From Actinophytocola gossypii (GTDB taxonomy: Bacteria > Actinomycetota > Actinomycetes > Mycobacteriales > Pseudonocardiaceae), in the NCBI RefSeq assembly GCF_025165815.1, contig NZ_JAFFZE010000018.1, positions 23,179-87,178 on the forward strand: a DNA stretch of 64,000 nucleotides, in the 5' to 3' direction. Made by a program: the position numbers and the translations under genes. This document shows, one piece after another, positions 45,101 through 55,399 of the stretch (the first letter of the stretch is position 1; each line of letters opens with the position of its first letter). Under the pieces are notes generated by a model. That model was given only the letters and a program-made list of their open reading frames with translations. It had not been told where the DNA came from and did no database searches.

Positions 45101-47712
45101 ACGTACGCCACCAGCCGCGGCCGCCCGCGCTGGTCGGTACGCGCCAGCACCGCGGCCTGCCGGACGTCCGGGTGGCGCAGCAGCACGCTCGCCACCTCGC
45201 CCGGCTCCACCCGGTGCCCTCGGATCTGCACCTGCGCGTCCGAACGCCCAAGGAACTCCAGGTTCCCGTCCGCGCGCCAGCGCACCCGGTCGCCCGTCCG
45301 GTACATCCGCGCCCCGGCCGGCCCGAACGGGTCGGCCACGAACCGCCCCGCGGTCAGCCCGGGCCGCCCCCGGTACCCCCGCGCCAGCCCACGCCCGCCG
45401 ACGTACAGCTCACCGACGACCCCCACCCCGACCGGCCGCAGCGCGCCGTCCAGCACGTACAGCCGCGTGTTCGGGTCCGGGCCGCCGATCGGCACCGGTC
45501 CCGACCAGCCGGGCTCCGCGAGCCACAGCGTCGAGTTCACCGTGGCCTCGGTCAGCCCGTACGCGACCACCACGCGCTGGGTCGGCGCCCAGCGCGCCAC
45601 CAGTTCCGCCGGCACCGACTCGGTGCCCACCACCAGCACCGCGCCCTCGGGCAGCCGGCACTCCGGCGGCAGCGCGGCCACCAGCGACGGCGGCAGGATC
45701 ATGTGCGTCGCCCCGTGCTCGGCCAGGTACCCGGTCAGCTCCGGCCCCGCGACCCGGCGCTCCTCCGGAACCAGCACCACCCGCGCACCGGTGCCGAGCG
45801 CCATGCACAAATCCCACACGGCCACGTCGAACCCCACCGAAGCGAACTGCGCCACCCGGCTCTCCGCCGACACCCCGAGCCGCCGCACCGCCGTCGCGAC
45901 CAGGCTCCCGATCCCGTCGTGGGTGACCACGACCCCCTTGGGCCGCCCGGTCGACCCGGACGTGTAGATCACATACGCCGCCGCGTCCAGCGGAGTCGAG
46001 ATGTCGACACGTGGGCAAGGCGACGAATCCACCGTGTACAGCAGCACCGCCCGCCCGGGCACCGCACCGGCGAGGTCCGAGTTCGTGAGGATCACTCGCG
46101 CGCCGGCGTCGGACACCATGTACGCCAGTCGTTCCGCCGGGTGGTCGAGGTCCAGCGGCAGGTACGCCGCGCCCGCCTTCATCGTCGCCAGCAGCGCCAC
46201 CACCAGCACCGGCGCCCTCGGCAACGCCACCGCCACGACGTCCTCCGGCCCGACGCCGTGCTCGACCAGCAGCCGCGCCACCCGGTTCGCCGCCGCGTCC
46301 AGCTCCGCGTAGGTCAGCACCGAGTCCTCGCACACCAGCGCGACCGCGTCCGGTGTCGCCAGCACGTGCCGCTCGAACGCCGCCGGCCAGGTCACCTCGT
46401 CGGCGTCCACCGGATCGTCACCCAACGCCAGGATTCGGGAACGCTCGTCGGAAGGCACCAGCTCGACCGTCCGCAGTGGCACGTCCGGTGTGGACACCAG
46501 CGCGTCGAGTACCGCCAGCAGTCCGTGCTCGTGCGCGGCCAGCTCCGCCTGCCCGCACACCGCCGCGTCCGCGTCCAGGTCCAGCAGGCTCTCCCCGCCC
46601 GGCTGGTCGATCACGTTCACCGCGAGATCGCCGACCGGACCCGGCCACACGTCGTGCAACATGGTCGCCGTGTCGCCGAAGGCCAGCTCGCCGGTGTACC
46701 CGATGACGTTCACCGTCGGCCCGACCAGCCCGCCGACCTCCTCGCCGGCACCCAGCTCGCGGGCCAGCTCCTCGGCCCGGAACCGGTTGTGCGCCACCAC
46801 GTCCGCCACCTCGCCGGCCACCGAGGCCAGCAGCGCGGACAGCGGCGCCGCCGCGTCCACCCGAACCCGCAGCGGCAGCACGTTCGACGCCATCCCCGGC
46901 ACCCCGAACGCCGCGGCACCGACCCGTCCGGTCACCGGCAGGCCGAGCACCACGTCGTCGTCGCCGGTCGCCCGGTGCACGTAACCCGCCACCGCCGCGA
47001 CCAGCACCCGCGACGGCCGCACCCCCGCCCGCGCCGCGAACTCCCGCAGCCGCGCGGTCCGCGCCGCGTCCAGCAGCACCCGCCGCCGCTCGATCCGCCT
47101 CGTCGGCGCCGCGGCCCTCGGCAGCAGCCGCGACGGCGCGGGCGCGTCCGCGAACCGCGCCAGCCAGTAGGTCCGATCGGCGTCATGAGCCGCGCTCGCC
47201 CGGTACTCGGTTTCGCCGTCGACCAGCCGGGACAGCGTCCAGTCCGGCGAACCGGCGCCGTCCGAGGCGTACAGCGCTGCCGCGCGCCGGCACAGCAGCA
47301 TGATCCCGACCCCGTCGATGACGATGTGGTGGTACCGCTGGTGCCACCACACCCGCTCGCCGGGCAGCCGGATCAGCACGTGCCGGTACAGCGGACCGGA
47401 AGCCAGGTCCATCGGCCGCGCCCGGTCCTGCGCGATCCAGGCCAGCGCGTCGGCCTCCGACGGCTGGTCCAGCACCTCGACGGAAACGTTTGCGGGCGCC
47501 GTGACCTGGACCGGCGCGCCGTCCCGAACCTCGAACCGCACGTGCAGGCACTCGGCCTCGCGCAGCGTCCGGACCACCGAGTCCAGCAGCCGGTCGAGGT
47601 CGACCGGACCGCGGAGCTCCAGGTAGACCGCGATGTTGAACGCGGTCGTGTCTGGCTCGAGTTGTTGTGCGTACCAGACGCCGGCCTGGGCGCCGGTGAG
47701 CGGCAGCCCCAT
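33187..47712 (-). CDS. Tetramodular siderophore nonribosomal peptide synthetase, 4841 residues
   Basis: Builds a hydroxamate tetrapeptide. Domains (approximate residues): C1 1-430 (HHIVIDG 128), A1 440-920, T1 (Ser964), C2 1008-1425 (HHIAADG 1136), A2 1435-1905, T2 (Ser1946), E 1990-2405 ([13 protein letters not shown] 2117), C3 2418-2840 (HHLILWDG 2551), A3 2850-3345, T3 (Ser3391), C4 3440-3865 (HHITTDE 3566), A4 3880-4375, T4 (Ser4418), terminal C5 4455-4841 (HYAAVDE 4568). No thioesterase. Hand-aligned pocket residues: A1 DVWIVGAVNK, A2 DPLLFGVVQK, A3 DMENLGLINK, A4 DVFILGAVNK (last K assumed). A3 equals a known N5-hydroxyornithine code. N-terminal C1 without a donor module suggests N-acyl capping. 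The ATG at 47712 overlaps the stop of the binding-protein gene (TGATG); the open frame upstream belongs to a shadow. Confidence 0.95.
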   Translation of the reverse strand: MGLPLTGAQAGVWYAQQLEPDTTAFNIAVYLELRGPVDLDRLLDSVVRTLREAECLHVRFEVRDGAPVQVTAPANVSVEVLDQPSEADALAWIAQDRARPMDLASGPLYRHVLIRLPGERVWWHQRYHHIVIDGVGIMLLCRRAAALYASDGAGSPDWTLSRLVDGETEYRASAAHDADRTYWLARFADAPAPSRLLPRAAAPTRRIERRRVLLDAARTARLREFAARAGVRPSRVLVAAVAGYVHRATGDDDVVLGLPVTGRVGAAAFGVPGMASNVLPLRVRVDAAAPLSALLASVAGEVADVVAHNRFRAEELARELGAGEEVGGLVGPTVNVIGYTGELAFGDTATMLHDVWPGPVGDLAVNVIDQPGGESLLDLDADAAVCGQAELAAHEHGLLAVLDALVSTPDVPLRTVELVPSDERSRILALGDDPVDADEVTWPAAFERHVLATPDAVALVCEDSVLTYAELDAAANRVARLLVEHGVGPEDVVAVALPRAPVLVVALLATMKAGAAYLPLDLDHPAERLAYMVSDAGARVILTNSDLAGAVPGRAVLLYTVDSSPCPRVDISTPLDAAAYVIYTSGSTGRPKGVVVTHDGIGSLVATAVRRLGVSAESRVAQFASVGFDVAVWDLCMALGTGARVVLVPEERRVAGPELTGYLAEHGATHMILPPSLVAALPPECRLPEGAVLVVGTESVPAELVARWAPTQRVVVAYGLTEATVNSTLWLAEPGWSGPVPIGGPDPNTRLYVLDGALRPVGVGVVGELYVGGRGLARGYRGRPGLTAGRFVADPFGPAGARMYRTGDRVRWRADGNLEFLGRSDAQVQIRGHRVEPGEVASVLLRHPDVRQAAVLARTDQRGRPRLVAYVVGGEPRDVRGYAAERLPEYLVPSAVVTVDGRLPLTPNGKLDARALPDPDWAGLAGDAAPSTETERVLAGVFAEVLELPSVGVRDSFFELGGDSIVAIQLVTRARAAGLRVTPRAVFRLRTVAALAEVAEPVAVAAPADDHEAGVLPATPLQEGFFFHAQDADDVYLAQQTIELVGEVDPAALRRAVQGVVDRHAPLRASFGQRDDGRVEQVIAERVTVPWRETTGDPVLVAAEERAAGTDLSQAPLLRATLVVGTGRSRLVLTMHHIAADGWSGAILLRELLALYAPHGDPPALPPVTPYRRYHEWLAGLDRDAARAAWRAELSGLDGPTLLPGTRPAGRHEPGRVDIELPAELTARLAGRARAHDLTVNTLVQGAWGLLLGRLTGRADVVFGTTVSGRSSDVDGVESMVGLFANTLPVRMRWAPGQPVAEVLAALQGAQADLSDHHYLGLGELQRIAGLPELFDTLVVFENFPAGGRLSDPAGTIEVGEVTDVGEGHYPLALVVFPGESLRVRFEYDAARLDDARVRRIAEWLTHLLSTVAAEPRRPVAHLDLAVTEPLAGPELAVPPVTVAELVAERAARTPDAIAVVGDERLTYRELLDWAGAVAHRLEAGPGVVVAVAVPRSVELVVALLGVLRAGAVYLPVDVDYPAERRSLMLADSGAAAVLTAEDVRAARGGPAGGTPVSPEHVAYLIYTSGSTGRPKGVPVPHRAIVNQLTWLRREFPLGADDRVLHQISASFDPALLEILWPLTSGASVVLAERDAHRDPARLAATIREHGVTTLLTVSAMLPALLEAGVDPARLRVFGGGDALPAAVADRWGGPLSNVYGPTEAAVQVSWWRHDGTASGGTVPIGLPVANTRLYVLDHYLRPTPPGEPGELYVAGAQLALGYHDRPGLTASRFVADPFGAPGERMYRTGDLVRLDGGALVYLGRADRQVKIRGNRVELGEVEAALASAPGVTGAAALARTDGPGGARLVGYVTPATADTAAVLAWLAERLPAPLVPDTLVALDAMPVTPSGKLDRNALPAPSVPRPPVRDAGGERERVLCDVFAEVLKVDRVGPDEDFFALGGDSILSISVSTRARAAGIELSPRDVFTHRTPAALAALSPAPAPIADEDGVGDIPPLPVVHHLRERGGPIGRFTLPMLVRTPAGATVEGITRTLRAVLDRHDGLRQRLVRVTPELWSLESLPDAEITPRRVPATADLAAEADAAADRLDPEAGVVLQAVWFDAGTEPGRLLLVAHHLVVDGVSWRILFGDLAAAWAGEELAPVGTSLRRFARDLVAQAHAPHRLAELPHWTETLAPGADLVPDTRPGVVRDSRSRVVELSVADTEALLREPTELLITALRVAVTRWGSDRDLLVDVERHGREGDHDLSRTVGWFTSVQPVRLASTPDLGAQRRLVRRALRAAPDHGLGHGLLRHLNAQTAPLLAGASRAQVLVNYFGRFPAAEDQDWAPAPEGLAIAPDGDLGMSHLLELNALCAQTPDGPRLRAAWTWDGGRLDDADVHAIVDHWLAALDELGSLVPLDRDTVERVRALAGQPVEDIWPLSPLQEGLLFHASYDTAELDVYTAQGALDLDHRLDVDALRAAAAALVARNPSLRAGFTSDGVPVPVQFVAAAPEVPVEVVDLTGEPDQATRAEEVAAADRARRFDLAAPPLFRMTVIRLDGGDRLLTTHHLILWDGWSQSHFLDQLLSLYDRGGDPTGLPEPGSYRDYLVWLSTQDTDAARAAWRAPLAGLAEPTLVGRADLAMRPVIPRRQLAELDAGRLRDAARHAGVTLNALLNAAWALVLAGTTGRGDVVFGSTVAGRPPEVPDVDSAIGLFLNTVPVRVTLDPHETVAGLVRRVHDQRTALMPHEYLGLGELQQLAGHPVLFDTLYVLQNFVDADAFTALRDRHGITAMTGVDATHYPLTLVVTPGQTLTVKLEYRPDVFDDDTAAGYLTRFTALLDRLVEDQAARVGELDLLLPAEKALLAAEWEANRHPVPETTVAEMLAAQAARTPDEVALVFGDVRLTYAELDSRINRLARLLLTRGAAPETVVALALPRSIEMVVALFAVLRTGAAYLPLDLDHPVERLRLMVDDTAPVCLLSMSTVDPALSGDAVRLDEVDLESLPGGEITERFSLDHPAYVIYTSGSTGRPKGVVTPYRGLTNMQLNHRAEIFGPTVAAAGRRLRIAHTVSFAFDMSWEELLWLVEGHEVHVCDEELRRDATALVDYCAEHRIDVVNVTPTYAQLLFEEGLLEGHVPPLVLLGGEAVPEAVWRRLRDTRGTHGYNLYGPTEYTINTLGASTEDSDSPTVGRPIWNTRGYVLDARLRPVPPGAPGELYIAGIGLARGYHDRPGLTAGRFVADPFGTPGDRMYRTGDLVRRRPDGNLDFLGRTDDQVKIRGYRVELGEVEAVLAAHPEVTQAAVVAVDAGASKRLVAYVVPGGDGLREYLRERLPDYMVPAAVVPVDHLPLTVNGKLDVRALPAPSLDPARGRAASTRTEEVLCWLFAEVLGVPAVGVDDGFFELGGHSLLATRLVSRARSALDVDLAIRDLFEAPTVAELAARVDAAGAASRPPLVPVERPAEVPLSHAQQRLWVIQQLEGGGAAYNFPLVFRLRGRLDLDAWRAALADVVARHEALRTVFVDRDGTPYQRVLADPAVPVEVVADLDVQAEVERPFDLATELPLRVTVGRVSEVEHVVVVLLHHITTDEWSDRPFLRDLAAAYRTRLTGAAPDWAPLPVQYADYTLWQRRLLGDLAGQQLDHWQRVLDGAPRELDLPTDRPRPARPSFRGAEELVTLPPEVSEGLRDLSAETGASMFMLLHAGVAALLHRVGAGADLPLGAPIAGRVDGALDELVGFFVNTLVLRTPVSGAESFAELVATVKDVDLAAFSHADVPFEAVVERLNPERSLSRNPLFQVMVGYHNVGSEWLELPGLTAEPVAFDSHTAKFDLVFSFAEHTASGRVECRLEYATDLFDASTVAALGSRLVTLLAAVVADPAAPLSAVDLRTAAERHDVVVGFNDTDRVVPELTMPELFARRVAAKPDAEGVVDGSLSWTYAELDARSNRIASLLLRHGIGPEDVVGVAVPRSAELVAAVLAVVKLGAAYLPLDLSHPADRIAYQLEDAGARLVLATEPVTGKIPETGVPRILLDTVPLDELEPSTPENGPFGLYSAAYVIYTSGSTGRPKGVVVPHDGIASLAATAVDRMRLREDSRVLQYASIGFDVAVFELTMALCVGGTLVLAPEEVRTAGRALSEFLERQRITHLILPPSLVSALPADCTLPAGATILVGTETVPPDLIGRWAGRLNVLAAYGLTEATVNSTLWQADPGWAGQVPIGVPDPNTRVYVLDETLRPVPPGVIGELYVAGRGLARGYLGRPAMTAGRFVANPFGPPGSRMYRTGDRARWRRDGVLDFYGRSDDQVKIRGFRVELGEIEATLARHPSVRQAAVVVDGARLVAYATGLVDPVELRAYLAEFLPEHMVPTTVVPLDGPLPLTPNGKLDRRALPAVDWSALTGSERPTTPEERRLAAVFAEVLDLPEVGVHDNFFALGGHSMAAMRLCARVRATFAVDLAIRDVFDAPTVATLAGRIAGAAAARPTLTPRVHDAPVPAAPVQRNQLAHTTPDHVFAIPLPDADLDALTAAIDDVVTRHEPLRTLVGTHLTPATPPRLVHDTPPSTPLDPAVEPPFRAHWLADTATLVLTMHYAAVDEWSVVPLFTDLAHAYESRRAGQPPQWTPLPVTYADYAAWSTDLLATDGDRRRAYWQARLADLPHLHLPTDREVDEVSDAADFAPLVIEEPLRRRLDEVASRTGTSLFMVLQAAFARLLTRHGAGTDLPIGTLVAGRTEESLTALVGCFANTVILRTDTSGDPSFPELLTRIRETTLDALDHQNVPLADLLPTPPQVMLIHHEKATLSVPGTAIPTGVTRADLTLSCYEPAGEGSVDCYLHYRTDLFTRTRIESLLTDLRTILTQAPEE

Positions 47713-48707
47713 CACGACTTGTCGAGCAGCGGCACGAACTCGTCGATGGCGTAGGGGATGCTCAGCACCGTGTTGAACGAGAGCGCGGCCCCGATCGGCG
47801 GTTCGGCGTAGGGCACGAACATCGCCCGGTCCTCCTTGGCCACGGCGAGGCCCTGGAACACCGGATCGGCCCTGACCCGCTGCTCGGCGGTCGGGTCGGC
47901 GGTGAGGAACACCAGCAGATCGGTGTCGATCAGGTCGCCGCGCTCGGTGGAGACCTCGGCGGCGTTGTTGTCCCCGGCCGCCTCGTTGATCGCGTCCGGG
48001 ACCACAAAGCCCATCTCGGTCATGAAGACCGCCTTCGGGTCGGTCTCCTGGAACACCGCGTACTGACCCGGTTGGAACGGGTCGACCACCGCGACGGTTC
48101 GCCCCGCCCACTCCGGGTGATCCTCGCGCACGGCCGCGAACCGGTCGTCGATGCCGGCGATCAGGTCCTCGACCTCGTCGGCCCTGCCGAGCGCCTGCCC
48201 GGCCATCCTGGTCATCTCCTGCCACGGCGCGCCGTAGTCCGGGAAGTCCTTGGGCTGCCCGACCACCGGCGCGATCTTGGACAGCTCGTCGTACTGCTCC
48301 CGGGACATGCCCGAGTACAGCGCGAGGATCAGGTCCGGCTTGAGGTTGAGGATCTTCTCCTTGTTGAAGTCGTCCCGCTCGCCGACGACCTCCGGCAGGT
48401 CCTCGCCCCAGAGCTCCTTGGTCCACGGCCACTGCCCGTACGGGCGCTCCTTGAACCAGTCGATCGCCCCGACCGGCTTGACCCCCAGCGCCAGCACCGC
48501 GTCGTGGTCGGACAGGCCGAGCGTGACGACCCGCTTCGGCTCGGCGGAGATCGTGGTCGTGCCGTACTTGTGCTCGACCGAGACCGGGAACACCGAGCCG
48601 GCCGGCGTCTCGTTCGCCGGCGGGGCGTCGGCGGCCTGCTCGTCGACCCCGCAGCCGACGATCGTCAGCAGCAGGGTGAGCGGGACCAGCGTGCGCAGGA
48701 GGGACAT
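47712..48707 (-). CDS. Ferric-siderophore ABC transporter substrate-binding lipoprotein
   Basis: Extracytoplasmic FepB/FhuD-type binding protein of 331 residues. The signal peptide [19 protein letters not shown] ends in a lipobox; Cys19 is lipidated. The two lobes of the periplasmic-binding-protein fold are visible ([70 protein letters not shown]). It presumably captures the ferric form of the peptide made by the adjacent NRPS. It heads the lipoprotein-NRPS-mbtH unit, with the iron box 30-48 bp upstream of its start. Confidence 0.93.
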   Translation of the reverse strand: MSLLRTLVPLTLLLTIVGCGVDEQAADAPPANETPAGSVFPVSVEHKYGTTTISAEPKRVVTLGLSDHDAVLALGVKPVGAIDWFKERPYGQWPWTKELWGEDLPEVVGERDDFNKEKILNLKPDLILALYSGMSREQYDELSKIAPVVGQPKDFPDYGAPWQEMTRMAGQALGRADEVEDLIAGIDDRFAAVREDHPEWAGRTVAVVDPFQPGQYAVFQETDPKAVFMTEMGFVVPDAINEAAGDNNAAEVSTERGDLIDTDLLVFLTADPTAEQRVRADPVFQGLAVAKEDRAMFVPYAEPPIGAALSFNTVLSIPYAIDEFVPLLDKS

Positions 48708-48736
48708 CGTTTCCTCTTCGTGCGGCGGGGACCGAG

Positions 48737-48755
48737 TTAAGTTAGGCGAACCTTA
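48737..48755 (-). promoter_or_regulatory. Iron box upstream of the binding protein-NRPS operon
   Basis: TTAAGTTAGGCGAACCTTA matches the 19-bp iron box at 16 positions. Lying 30-48 bp upstream of the lipoprotein start, it should control the whole binding protein-NRPS-mbtH transcript. Confidence 0.85.
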
Positions 48756-48773
48756 CCCCAGCGGCACCCTGAT

Positions 48774-48792
48774 GAGGTATACCTACCCTAAG
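48774..48792 (+). promoter_or_regulatory. Second iron box, facing the permease operon
   Basis: Read on the reverse strand this is CTTAGGGTAGGTATACCTC, matching the half-sites of the iron box (TTAGGxTAGG and ACCT). It lies 14-32 bp before the first permease start and 18 bp from the other box, so the divergent promoters are likely repressed jointly. Confidence 0.65.
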
Positions 48793-48805
48793 TAGGACCA
48801 GTAGG

Positions 48806-49810
48806 GTGAGCCACATGCGCGGGACCCGAGTGCGGCTGCTCGCGGTCTCCTTGGCCGTGCTCCTCGTGCTGTGCGTGCTGTCGCTCGCGATCGGCACCCG
48901 GTTCGTCCCGCCGAACGACGTGCTGCCCGCGCTGTTCGGGCACGGCGCCGGTGACATCGAGGCCCTGATCTGGGGTGTCCGGCTGCCCAGGACGCTGCTC
49001 GCGTTGCTGGTCGGCGCGGCGCTCGGGCTCGCCGGCGCGGTCATGCAGGCGCTGACCCGCAACCCGCTCGGCGACCCGGGGCTGCTCGGCATCAGCGCGG
49101 GCGCGGCGTTCGGCATCGTGGTCGCGGTCGCCGCGCTCGGCGTCACCTCGCTGTACGGCTATCTCGGCGCCGCGTTCGTCGGGGCCGCGATCGCGAGCGC
49201 GGTCGTGTACGTGCTCGGCAGCGCGGGCCGGGGCGGGGCGACCCCGGTGAAGCTGGCGCTCGCCGGGGTGGCGATCACCGCGCTGCTGACCTCGCTGACC
49301 TCGGGGCTCACGCTGGTGTACCCGGAGGCGCTGAACCGCTACCGGTTCTGGGCCGCCGGGTCGCTCGCCGGGCAGGACTCCGGTGTGGTCGTCCGGGCAC
49401 TGCCGTTCCTGCTGGTCGGGATCGTGCTGGCGCTGGCGATGGCCGGCGCGCTGAACAGCCTGTCGCTCGGTGACGACGTCGCGGTGGCGCTCGGGCGGCG
49501 GGTCCGGCTGGTGCGGGTGCAGGGGGTCGTGGCGATCACCCTGCTCACCGGCGTCGCGGTGGCGGTGGTCGGGCCGATCGTGTTCCTCGGGCTGGTCGTG
49601 CCGCACGTGGCGCGCGCGGTGACCGGGCCGGACCAGCGCTGGCTGATGCCGTTCGCGATGGTGCTGGCGCCGGTGCTGCTGCTGGCCGCGGACATCGTCG
49701 GCCGGGTGATCGCCCGGCCGGGGGAGACCGAGGTGGGGATCGTCGTGGCGTTCGTGGGGGCACCGTTCTTCATCGCGCTGGTCCGCCGGCGCAGGCTGGC
49801 GGAGCTGTAG
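48806..49810 (+). CDS. FecCD family siderophore ABC transporter permease 1
   Basis: Membrane subunit of 334 residues with about nine or ten helices. Typical FecCD sequences: RLPRTLLALLVGAALGLAGAVMQALTRNPLGDPGLLGISAGAAFGIV, the coupling-helix region LGDDVAVALGRRVRLVR and VGPIVFLGLVVPHVARAVTGPDQRWLMP. The start may be GTG at 48806 or ATG at 48815; the latter has AGGGTGA just upstream. The stop is adjacent to the ATG of permease 2. Imports the ferric siderophore as a heterodimer with permease 2. Confidence 0.93.
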   Translation: MSHMRGTRVRLLAVSLAVLLVLCVLSLAIGTRFVPPNDVLPALFGHGAGDIEALIWGVRLPRTLLALLVGAALGLAGAVMQALTRNPLGDPGLLGISAGAAFGIVVAVAALGVTSLYGYLGAAFVGAAIASAVVYVLGSAGRGGATPVKLALAGVAITALLTSLTSGLTLVYPEALNRYRFWAAGSLAGQDSGVVVRALPFLLVGIVLALAMAGALNSLSLGDDVAVALGRRVRLVRVQGVVAITLLTGVAVAVVGPIVFLGLVVPHVARAVTGPDQRWLMPFAMVLAPVLLLAADIVGRVIARPGETEVGIVVAFVGAPFFIALVRRRRLAEL

Positions 49811-50854
49811 ATGGCGGCGCTGACCACGGTCCGGCTGACCACGCCGCCGGTGTCCTGGGTCGTGCGGCCGAGGCTGCTCGCGGTGTCGGTGGCGCTGTGT
49901 TGCGCCGGGTTCCTGCTGTTCTGCCTCGGCATGACCGTCGGCGACTACCCGCTGAGTCTCGGGCAGGTGCTGGCCGCGCTGGTCAGCGAGGGCTCCTACT
50001 ACGACCAGGTGGTGGTCTACGACTGGCGGATGCCGCGCGCGCTCGTCGGCCTGCTCGTCGGGATCGCGTTCGGCATGGCGGGTGCGCTGTTCCAGACCAT
50101 CACCCGCAACCCGCTCGCCAGCCCGGACGTCATCGGCATCTCGGCCGGCGCGACGACCGCCGTGGTCGCCGGGATCGTGCTCGGCTTCGGCGCCGGGATC
50201 GGCACCCAGACGCTGGGCCTGGCCGGCGGGGTCGGCGCCGCGCTGACGATCTACCTGCTGGCCTGGCGGCGCGGCACCACCGGGTACCGGATCGTGCTGG
50301 TCGGTGTCGGGGTGGCGTGGATGTGCACGTCGGCGACCGGGTACCTGCTGGCGCGGGCGAAGCTGCACGAGGCGCAGGCGGTGGTCGGCTGGATGGTCGG
50401 CAACCTGAACGACGCCACCTGGGGCCGGGTCGTGCCGCTGCTGGTGTCGATGGCCGTGCTGGTGCCGATCGCGGTGGTGCTCGGCGGCTGGCTGCGCACG
50501 CTGAGTCTCGGCGACGACGTCGCGGTCGGTCTCGGCACGCCGGTGCAGCAGGCGCGGCTGGTGCTGCTGCTGAGCGGTGTCGGCCTGGTCGCGTTCGGCA
50601 CCGCGGCGGCCGGGCCGGTGGCGTTCGTCGCCCTGTCGGCGCCGCAGATCGCGAAGCGCCTGGCCGGCTGGCCGGTGCCGCCGCTGGTCACGTCCGGGTT
50701 CGCCGGTGCGGTGATCGTGCTCGGCGGTGACCTGGTCGCCCGCTCGATCCTGCCCGGCACCCAGCTCCCGGTCGGCGTGGTCACCGGCGCGCTGGGTGCC
50801 CCGTTCCTGCTCTGGCTGCTGACCAGGGCCAACCGAGCCGGCTCAGGAGGATGA
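49811..50854 (+). CDS. FecCD family siderophore ABC transporter permease 2
   Basis: Second membrane subunit, 347 residues. Equivalent motifs: [65 protein letters not shown] and [20 protein letters not shown]. Its ATG directly follows the permease 1 stop with no gap and its own stop is one base from the ATPase start. The three genes therefore form a tight FecC-FecD-FecE-like operon. Confidence 0.93.
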   Translation: MAALTTVRLTTPPVSWVVRPRLLAVSVALCCAGFLLFCLGMTVGDYPLSLGQVLAALVSEGSYYDQVVVYDWRMPRALVGLLVGIAFGMAGALFQTITRNPLASPDVIGISAGATTAVVAGIVLGFGAGIGTQTLGLAGGVGAALTIYLLAWRRGTTGYRIVLVGVGVAWMCTSATGYLLARAKLHEAQAVVGWMVGNLNDATWGRVVPLLVSMAVLVPIAVVLGGWLRTLSLGDDVAVGLGTPVQQARLVLLLSGVGLVAFGTAAAGPVAFVALSAPQIAKRLAGWPVPPLVTSGFAGAVIVLGGDLVARSILPGTQLPVGVVTGALGAPFLLWLLTRANRAGSGG

Positions 50855-50855
50855 C

Positions 50856-51680
50856 GTGACCGGATTACGTGCCGATGGCCTCCGCCTCGCCTACGACGAC
50901 CGGGTCGTGGTGCCCGACCTGTCGCTGACGGTGCCCGAGGGACGGATCAGCGTCATCGTCGGCGCGAACGCGTGCGGCAAGTCCACCCTGCTGCGCGCCC
51001 TGGCCCGCCTGCTCACCCCGAAGGCGGGCTCGGTACACCTGGACGGCCGCTCGATCCACGGCATGCCGACCCGCGATGTGGCGCGCCGGCTGGGCATCCT
51101 CCCGCAGGCCCCGGTCGCGCCCGAGGGCCTGACCGTGATCGACCTGGTGACCAGGGGCCGGTCGCCGCACCAGAGCTGGTGGCGCCAGTGGTCGTCGGCG
51201 GACGAGACCGCGGTCACCGGTGCCCTGCGCGCGACCGGTCTGACCGACCTGGCCGACCGCCCGGTCGACGAGCTGTCCGGCGGCCAGCGCCAGCGCGCGT
51301 GGATCGCGATGGCGGTCGCCCAGGAGACCCCGGTCCTGCTGTTGGACGAGCCGACGACGTTCCTGGACCTCGCGCACCAGATCGACGTGCTGGACCTGGT
51401 GGTCGACCTGAACCGCCACCAGGGCCGCACGGTGGTCATGGTGCTGCACGACCTGAACCAGGCGTGCCGCTACGCCGACCACGTCATCGCGATGAAGGCC
51501 GGCCGGATCGTCACCCACGGCACCCCGGCCGACGTCGTCACCCCGGACCTGGTGTCCGAGGTCTTCGACGTCACCTGCCAGATCGCCACCGACCCGGTCA
51601 GCGGCACCCCACTGGTCATCCCGACCAGCCGACACCACGTCCACAATGGACAAGAGTCACCGGTGCGAACGGACGCCTAG
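50856..51680 (+). CDS. Siderophore ABC transporter ATP-binding protein (FecE-like)
   Basis: Energises import; 274 residues. Walker [16 protein letters not shown], with Ala-Cys in place of the usual Gly-Ser/Ala-Gly, Q-loop LGILPQAP, signature [14 protein letters not shown], Walker [19 protein letters not shown] and H-loop [16 protein letters not shown] are all present. The H-loop LHDLN and the TFLD after Walker B are hallmarks of iron-siderophore ATPases. GTG start one base after the permease stop. A strong hairpin terminator lies 105 bp downstream. Confidence 0.94.
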   Translation: MTGLRADGLRLAYDDRVVVPDLSLTVPEGRISVIVGANACGKSTLLRALARLLTPKAGSVHLDGRSIHGMPTRDVARRLGILPQAPVAPEGLTVIDLVTRGRSPHQSWWRQWSSADETAVTGALRATGLTDLADRPVDELSGGQRQRAWIAMAVAQETPVLLLDEPTTFLDLAHQIDVLDLVVDLNRHQGRTVVMVLHDLNQACRYADHVIAMKAGRIVTHGTPADVVTPDLVSEVFDVTCQIATDPVSGTPLVIPTSRHHVHNGQESPVRTDA

Positions 51681-51785
51681 ACGTCCGCCCATGACCGCTG
51701 GGGCGACCTGCCGGTGCCTGAACGTGCTGAGCGCACGCGCCCCCGCCGACCACCCGGTCGGCTGCTGGACGCGGCAGGTGTGAGC

Positions 51786-51829
51786 GAAGGGCGCCTTCGT
51801 CTCCCGCCAGCGAGACGAAGGCGCCCTTC
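51786..51829. terminator. Strong bidirectional terminator hairpin
   Basis: Perfect 18-bp stem: left arm 51786-51803 (starts GAAGGGCGCCTTCG), 8-nt loop, right arm 51812-51829. It lies between the ATPase gene and the convergent chitinase gene. On the plus strand the right arm runs into CTTCTTCC, on the minus strand into a similar pyrimidine-poor tract. Confidence 0.85.
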
Positions 51830-51842
51830 TTCCACCCGCCCC

Positions 51843-53084
<1,242 letters not shown>

Positions 53085-53136
53085 TCGTCCTCCTCCGGGA
53101 TGCAGGGACCAGCGAGGAAAGATGCCACCACTCTAT

Positions 53137-53150
53137 GTGGTCTAGACCAC
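53137..53150. promoter_or_regulatory. DasR-type dre box 1
   Basis: Perfect palindrome GTGGTCTAGACCAC, the core of the DasR responsive element (consensus ACTGGTCTAGACCACT). It lies 53-66 bp upstream of the chitinase start. DasR is the GntR repressor of chitin and GlcNAc utilisation in streptomycetes. Confidence 0.85.
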
Positions 53151-53159
53151 CACTCGTCA

Positions 53160-53176
53160 AGAGGTCTGGACCAACT
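53160..53176. promoter_or_regulatory. DasR-type dre box 2
   Basis: AGAGGTCTGGACCAACT, a variant dre with GGTCTGGACC core, 23 bp centre-to-centre from box 1, and 31 bp before the divergent metallo-hydrolase start. Paired boxes are common in chitinase promoters. It could also affect the divergent gene. Confidence 0.7.
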
Positions 53177-53206
53177 CCGTATCGTTTCGTTTGCTAAGTT
53201 CACGGA

Positions 53207-54223
53207 ATGTCGAAGAACGCCTGGACCGAGCCGGGCGCGTTCGAGGTCGCGCCCGGCGTGTTCCGCATCCCGCTGCCGCTGCCCACCGACGGGCTGCGCG
53301 CGGTCAACGTCTACGCGATCCGGACCGGCGACGGGCTCGTGCTCATCGACTCCGGCTGGTCGCTCGACGTCGCCAGGGACCAGCTGGAACGGGCGCTCGC
53401 CTCGATCGACCACGACTTCGCCGACATCTCCCGCTTCCTGGTCACCCACGTGCACCGCGACCACTACACGCTGGCCATCACACTGCGCAGGCTGTTCGGG
53501 GCCAAGGTCGCGCTCGGCCTCGGGGAGCAGCCGTCGCTGCGGCGGATCATGGCCGGCCGGCTGGACGGCCAGGCACGCGCGCTGGTCCGCTGGGGCGCGG
53601 GCCGGCTGGTGGAGCAGTGGGCCGAGAGCATCGGCAGGCGCGACGCGTCCCAGGCCAGCACCGTGTACGAGGAGCCGGACGAGTGGCTCGACGGCACCGT
53701 CAAGCTCGACCTCGGCGACCGCACCCTGGTCGCGCTGCCCACGCCCGGCCACACCCAGGGCCACGTGGTGTTCGTCGACGAGCAGGCCGGCGTGCTGTTC
53801 GCCGGCGACCACGTGCTGCCGCACATCACGCCGTCGATCGGGTTCGAGCCGGAGGTCGCGCGGCTGCCGCTCGGCGACTACCTGGACAGTCTCGAACTGG
53901 TGCGCTCGTACCCCGACCTGCGGCTGCTGCCCGCGCACGGCCCGGTCGCGCCGAGCGTGCACGCGCGGGTGGACGAGCTGCTGGCCCACCACGAGGAACG
54001 CCTCGCCGCCACCCTGGAAGCCGTCCGGGACGGCGCCGGGACCGCGTACGAGGCGGCGCTGCGGCTGGGCTGGACCCGCCGGCAGCGCCGCTTCGACGAC
54101 CTCGACCTGTTCAACCAGACGCTCGCGGCAGGGGAGACCGCCGCGCACCTGGACGTGCTCGTGGCACGCGGCGTGCTCCACACGTCCACAGTGGACGGCG
54201 TGGTCGGGTACTCGGCCGGCTAG
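53207..54223 (+). CDS. MBL-fold metallo-hydrolase
   Basis: Metallo-beta-lactamase-fold hydrolase of 338 residues. The metal motif reads THVHRDHYTLA (HxHxDH), with a later PTPGHTQGHVVFVD (His), FAGDHVLPH (bridging Asp) and LLPAHGPV (His), so all zinc ligands are present. The C-terminal about 90 residues form a helical, winged-helix-like extension (EAALRLGWTRRQRRFDDLDLFNQTLAAGETAAHLDVLVARGVL), as in LACTB2-like family members. Substrate unknown. It is divergent from the chitinase and may share its regulatory region. Confidence 0.88.
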   Translation: MSKNAWTEPGAFEVAPGVFRIPLPLPTDGLRAVNVYAIRTGDGLVLIDSGWSLDVARDQLERALASIDHDFADISRFLVTHVHRDHYTLAITLRRLFGAKVALGLGEQPSLRRIMAGRLDGQARALVRWGAGRLVEQWAESIGRRDASQASTVYEEPDEWLDGTVKLDLGDRTLVALPTPGHTQGHVVFVDEQAGVLFAGDHVLPHITPSIGFEPEVARLPLGDYLDSLELVRSYPDLRLLPAHGPVAPSVHARVDELLAHHEERLAATLEAVRDGAGTAYEAALRLGWTRRQRRFDDLDLFNQTLAAGETAAHLDVLVARGVLHTSTVDGVVGYSAG

Positions 54224-54435
54224 TCCTCAGTGGACCGTGCGTTCTGGTCCTCGTCGAGGCGGTCGAGACCCAGCATCGCCAGGAGGTCCGCGCAGTCCTG
54301 CGCGTTGCTCGAGTGGTAGGCGACCGTGCGCGCGGCCTTGCGGTTCTGCACCGCGTAGTGCACTCTCTCGCTCGCCCGTGCCTCGGCGAAGCGGCCTTGC
54401 TCGATCGTCGGGGTGGCGTGTCTTGCCCAGGTCAT
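54220..54435 (-). CDS. Small conserved-type hypothetical protein
   Basis: Reads 71 residues: MTWARHATPTIEQGRFAEARASERVHYAVQNRKAARTVAYHSSNAQDCADLLAMLGLDRLDEDQNARSTED. Rich in charged residues and probably helical with an acidic tail. The ATG at 54435 is preceded by AAAGGTG. Its stop overlaps the stop of the convergent metallo-hydrolase by four bases. I do not recognise the family, and third-position G/C bias supports coding. Confidence 0.6.
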   Translation of the reverse strand: MTWARHATPTIEQGRFAEARASERVHYAVQNRKAARTVAYHSSNAQDCADLLAMLGLDRLDEDQNARSTED

Positions 54436-54682
54436 GCGGCACCTTTCTAGTACGGCCCTCCGTCTCCCCACCGGGAAAACGCGCCGGCGGGGAAATCCCG
54501 ACGCCGGCGATCGTGGCACCGCCTCAGTGTGACGCACCAGCCCCCGTGGTCGCCGGGCCACCCGTCGAACACGGCCAGGAGGGTGCGGCAATACCAGGTC
54601 GGCGCCTGGTTTTGCAAAGGTGATTCACGGTTTTTCCCAGTGTTCCCGGTATTTCAGAATGCGACTGTGGGAGTTCATTCGG

Positions 54683-55399
54683 TCACGAGCGGTGCCGATC
54701 TTCCAGCAGCGTGCGGGCACGTTCGACGGCCAGTGCCGCCGCGCCGGCGACCGCTTCCCGGTCGACTCCCGGCGCCGGCGGAACTGCCAGCGGGAACACG
54801 CGCTGTGCGTTTTCGGACGCGGAACGTGCCGAATTCCGCTCGGCGCGTTCGCGGAGTTCGTCGGTCAGGTCCCGCCGGGCGCGGCCGCGCAGGAGCAGCA
54901 GCAGGAACGGGTCCGTGTCGAGCAGCCACGCCGCCTGGAAGCAGAGCGCGGCCGCGTGCCGGCACAGCTCCCAGTCCTGGCAGTCGCACTCCGCGCGCAG
55001 GTCGCCGATGCCGGGCAGCAGCCGGACGTCGGCCTGCGCCGCGGCCTCGACGAGCTCCTGGGGCATGTCCCGGTCCAGCAGGGCGGCGATGTGCCCGGCC
55101 TTCGCGGCGACCTCGTCGAGGAACCGGCGCCACTCGCCGTCGTCGAGCCGATCGACGAACACCACCGTGTGGTACACGCCGTCGGGGTCGGTGACCTGCG
55201 CGGAGATCCGCCCGGGGCTCACGGTGACCGGCCCGACCCGCCCGGCGTACGCGAGGCGCCTGCCCTGCTTGAGCGGCTCGTTCTCCAGCGACGTGTCCTC
55301 CATCGCCTGGAGCCACGCCTGCCCCCACCAGGTGCGGGCGAACCGTCCCGGCCGGCGCTTGCTCGGCGGGAACGCGGGGAAGCCCAGTGCCTCTGTCAC
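54683..55399 (-). CDS. SWIM zinc finger family protein
   Basis: Protein of 238 residues with a SWIM motif AECDCQDWELCRHAAAL (CxC..CxH) near residue 140. The N-terminus (FPAFPPSKRRPGRFARTWWGQAWLQAMED) is the conserved opening of actinobacterial SWIM proteins encoded beside Snf2 helicases. SWIM fingers bind DNA or proteins; the role of this group is not established. The GTG start overlaps the helicase stop, so the pair is translationally coupled. Its tail is a long Ala/Arg-rich helix. Confidence 0.9.
   Translation of the reverse strand: MTEALGFPAFPPSKRRPGRFARTWWGQAWLQAMEDTSLENEPLKQGRRLAYAGRVGPVTVSPGRISAQVTDPDGVYHTVVFVDRLDDGEWRRFLDEVAAKAGHIAALLDRDMPQELVEAAAQADVRLLPGIGDLRAECDCQDWELCRHAAALCFQAAWLLDTDPFLLLLLRGRARRDLTDELRERAERNSARSASENAQRVFPLAVPPAPGVDREAVAGAAALAVERARTLLEDRHRS

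Noticed and set aside
38875..47754. A 2959-codon open frame on the plus strand opposite the NRPS
   Set aside because: It is an antisense shadow of the NRPS: no domain motif, implausible Arg/Gly/Val/Gln-rich composition, and the minus frame has continuous NRPS domains. High GC makes antisense frames open.
47713..48432. 240 extra N-terminal codons for the NRPS
   Set aside because: This stretch is out of frame within the binding-protein gene and lacks NRPS motifs; the C domain begins at [11 protein letters not shown] (47712).
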